Shown here one piece after another: positions 4,710 to 6,126 of a DNA stretch of 6,126 nucleotides. Each line of letters begins with the position of its first letter. Position 1 is the stretch's first letter. Source of the DNA: Actinomycetota bacterium (lineage in GTDB: Bacteria > Actinomycetota > Thermoleophilia > Solirubrobacterales > 70-9); contig JAFDWD010001035.1 of the NCBI GenBank assembly GCA_018268695.1, forward strand, positions 1 through 6,126. Reading direction: 5' to 3'. The notes below the pieces were generated by a model. It was not told the DNA's origin and ran no database searches. It was given only the letters and a program-made list of their open reading frames with translations. The position numbers and the translations under genes are program-made.

Positions 4710-6035
4710 ATGCTTTGGCCAGGCCAACATGAGCTGCTGCGGGAGACGCAACCGCTGAGCGACGGGAGCGGGGACTACGACCGGCTGCTCGAGCTGATCG
4801 GCGACAACCCGATCGTGATGATCGGCGAGGCATCCCACGGCACCCACGAGTTCTACCGCGAGCGGGCGCGCATCACCCGGCGGCTGATCGAGGAGAAGGG
4901 GTTCCGCGCGGTCGCGGTCGAGGCCGACTGGCCCGACGCCTACCGGGTCAACCGCTACGTCCACGGCGCCACCGAGGACGGCGACGCGGAGGAGGCGCTG
5001 CGGGGATTCCGGCGCTTCCCGACCTGGATGTGGCGGAACGCGGAGGTCCTCGACTTCGTCGGCTGGATGCGCGAGCACAACCGACTCGCCGACGCGGGCG
5101 AGGAGGCGTCGTTCTTCGGGCTCGACCTCTACAGCCTGGCGAGCTCGACGGCGGCGGTCATCGATTACCTGGAGAGCGTCGACCCCGAGGCGGCGCGGCG
5201 GGCGCGGCGGCGCTACGGCTGCTTCGAGGATTTCGGCGGCGACCAGGCCTACGGCCGCGCGGTGACCTTCGGCGTCTCGGAGTCCTGCCGGCGCGGCGTG
5301 GTCGATCAACTGGTCGAGCTGCGCCGCGACGCGGACAGCTACCTGCGCCGCGACGGCATCGCCGCCGAGGACGAGCAGTTCTATGCCGAGCAGAACGCGC
5401 GCGTCGTGGTCGGCGCCGAGGAGTACTACCGGGCGATGTTCGCGGCGCCGCGCGACACCTGGAACCTGCGCGACCGGCACATGTCGGACACGCTCGAACG
5501 GCTCGACGCCCACCTCGCGCGACATGGTGGACGACCGAAGATCGTGATCTGGGAGCACAACTCCCACATCGGCGACGCGCGGATGACGGAGATGAGCAGG
5601 CGGGGCGAGCTGAACCTCGGCCAGCTGACCCGGGAACGGCGGCCACGCGAGACGTTCCTGATCGGCTTCACCACCTACGAGGGCACGGTCACCGCGGCAT
5701 CGGCGTGGGACGCGCCCGCCGAGCGCAAGATCGTCCGCCCCGCCCTACCCGAGAGCTTCGAGGCCCTCTTCCACTCGCTCGACGTGCCCGGCTTCCTGCT
5801 CGACCTGAGCTCCCCGGCGGCCGTCGACGAACTGCTGCAGCCGCGCCTGGAGCGGGCGATCGGCGTCATCTACCGCCCGGAGACCGAGCGCCAGAGCCAC
5901 TACTTCGTCGCCCGCCTCGCCGCGCAGTTCGACGCGATCATCCACATCGACGAGACGCGCGCGGTCGAGCCCCTGGAGCGGACCGCCGGCTGGGCGCTCG
6001 GCGAGCCTCCCGAGACCTATCCGAGCGCGCTCTGA
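4710..6035 (+). CDS. Erythromycin-esterase-family hydrolase (441 aa)
   Basis: A full-length member of the erythromycin esterase family (PF05139). The N-terminal motif IGEASHGTHEF carries Glu40 and His43. It is followed by AVEADWPDAYRVNRY (Glu71), the family block FPTWMWRN at 103-110, and WEHNSHIGDAR with His283 and His286. These match the Glu/His set placed at the active site in EreB-type enzymes, including the His-x-x-His pair. EreA/EreB hydrolyse the macrolactone ring of erythromycin, but most chromosomal relatives in soil and actinobacterial genomes have no proven substrate. M. tuberculosis Rv2030c carries this domain behind a phosphoribosyltransferase domain that is absent here. No signal peptide is visible, so it is probably cytosolic. 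ATG 4710 is the only ATG/GTG/TTG before the conserved block, because an in-frame TGA lies at 4704-4706. GGGTGAG upstream is too close to be a normal ribosome site. The natural substrate is unknown. Confidence 0.92.
   Translation: MLWPGQHELLRETQPLSDGSGDYDRLLELIGDNPIVMIGEASHGTHEFYRERARITRRLIEEKGFRAVAVEADWPDAYRVNRYVHGATEDGDAEEALRGFRRFPTWMWRNAEVLDFVGWMREHNRLADAGEEASFFGLDLYSLASSTAAVIDYLESVDPEAARRARRRYGCFEDFGGDQAYGRAVTFGVSESCRRGVVDQLVELRRDADSYLRRDGIAAEDEQFYAEQNARVVVGAEEYYRAMFAAPRDTWNLRDRHMSDTLERLDAHLARHGGRPKIVIWEHNSHIGDARMTEMSRRGELNLGQLTRERRPRETFLIGFTTYEGTVTAASAWDAPAERKIVRPALPESFEALFHSLDVPGFLLDLSSPAAVDELLQPRLERAIGVIYRPETERQSHYFVARLAAQFDAIIHIDETRAVEPLERTAGWALGEPPETYPSAL
4715..4727. repeat. 13-bp perfect palindrome at the esterase start
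   Basis: TTGGCC-A-GGCCAA forms a perfect inverted repeat with a single central base, beginning two bases after the esterase ATG and covering codons 2-6. It could be an operator that blocks early transcription, a short hairpin-prone site, or chance. The position over the start region of a divergent gene pair is what makes it worth listing. There is no evidence for a specific regulator. Confidence 0.3.
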
Positions 6036-6044
6036 GCGACCGCC

Positions 6045-6126
6045 TTGGTCGACCTCCACAGCCACATCCTCCCCGGCGTGGACGACGGGGCGCTCGACGT
6101 CGCCGACAGCCTCGGCCTCGCCCGCC
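6045..6126 (+). CDS. CpsB/YwqE-like PHP-domain phosphatase, N-terminal start only (3' truncated by window)
   Basis: The first 27 codons read M(TTG)VDLHSHILPGVDDG followed by a helix with DSLGLAR. This is the hallmark opening of the PHP-domain protein-tyrosine phosphatases of the CpsB/YwqE/Wzb-like group, where DxHxHxLPGxDDG supplies metal ligands (His5 and His7 here). These enzymes act on bacterial tyrosine kinases that control capsule or exopolysaccharide synthesis. TTG 6045 is chosen because the family motif normally starts two or three residues after Met, and an in-frame TGA (the esterase stop) at 6033-6035 allows no earlier start. Only nine bases separate the two genes, so they may be co-transcribed. 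A ribosome binding site is not evident. Later motifs are outside the window. Confidence 0.75.
   Translation, partial: MVDLHSHILPGVDDGALDVADSLGLAR

Noticed and set aside
4523..4758. Two small plus-strand ORFs in the intergenic region (69 and 70 aa)
   Set aside because: Their composition is typical of random GC-rich frames. They run into the esterase gene out of frame, and they lie over the inverted repeats.
4494..5567. N-terminal extension of the kinase frame to an ATG at 5567 (879 aa)
   Set aside because: The extra part is antisense to the esterase gene and lacks motifs. The conserved family N-terminus begins just after 4493.
1..6126. CRISPR arrays, tRNA/rRNA genes, insertion sequences, prophage or defence genes
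   Set aside because: I saw no regularly spaced repeats, no tRNA-like cloverleaf, no transposase or integrase motifs and no defence-family proteins on either strand.

Overview
The window is very GC-rich, gene-dense bacterial DNA with a strong G/C preference at third codon positions. The protein families and codon use suggest a high-GC actinobacterium. A Thermoleophilia/Solirubrobacterales-like lineage is my best guess, but it rests on protein style only, because the window holds no rRNA or other taxonomic marker.

Layout. (1) Positions 1-2944, plus strand: a tightly packed run of universal stress protein (USP) genes. It holds the 3' end of one gene and three complete tandem-domain USPs of 316, 307 and 287 aa. 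Every junction is a stop/start overlap of 1-4 nt, so this is one translationally coupled operon that continues upstream of the window. (2) Positions 4493-2928, minus strand: a two-domain protein with an aminoglycoside-phosphotransferase-like kinase fold followed by a P-loop (AAA_33/COG0645) kinase domain. Its last 17 bases overlap the end of the USP operon, and a strong hairpin straddles the overlap. (3) Positions 4494-4709: a divergent intergenic region unusually rich in inverted repeats, with a possible 20-codon leader ORF ahead of the kinase gene. (4) Positions 4710-6035, plus strand: an erythromycin-esterase-family hydrolase with its catalytic motifs intact. (5) From 6045, plus strand: the first codons of a CpsB/YwqE-like PHP-domain phosphatase, starting on TTG and cut by the window edge.

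How the genes may work together. Tandem USPs, a COG2187+COG0645 two-domain kinase (Rv2004c-like) and an erythromycin-esterase-domain protein (as in Rv2030c) are three families that also occur together in the DosR dormancy regulon of Mycobacterium tuberculosis. Their clustering here suggests a hypoxia, dormancy or energy-stress island rather than an antibiotic-resistance cassette. This is inference from family membership: I found no convincing DosR-type operator in the only intergenic region available. The PHP phosphatase probably begins a different functional block, such as surface polysaccharide control.
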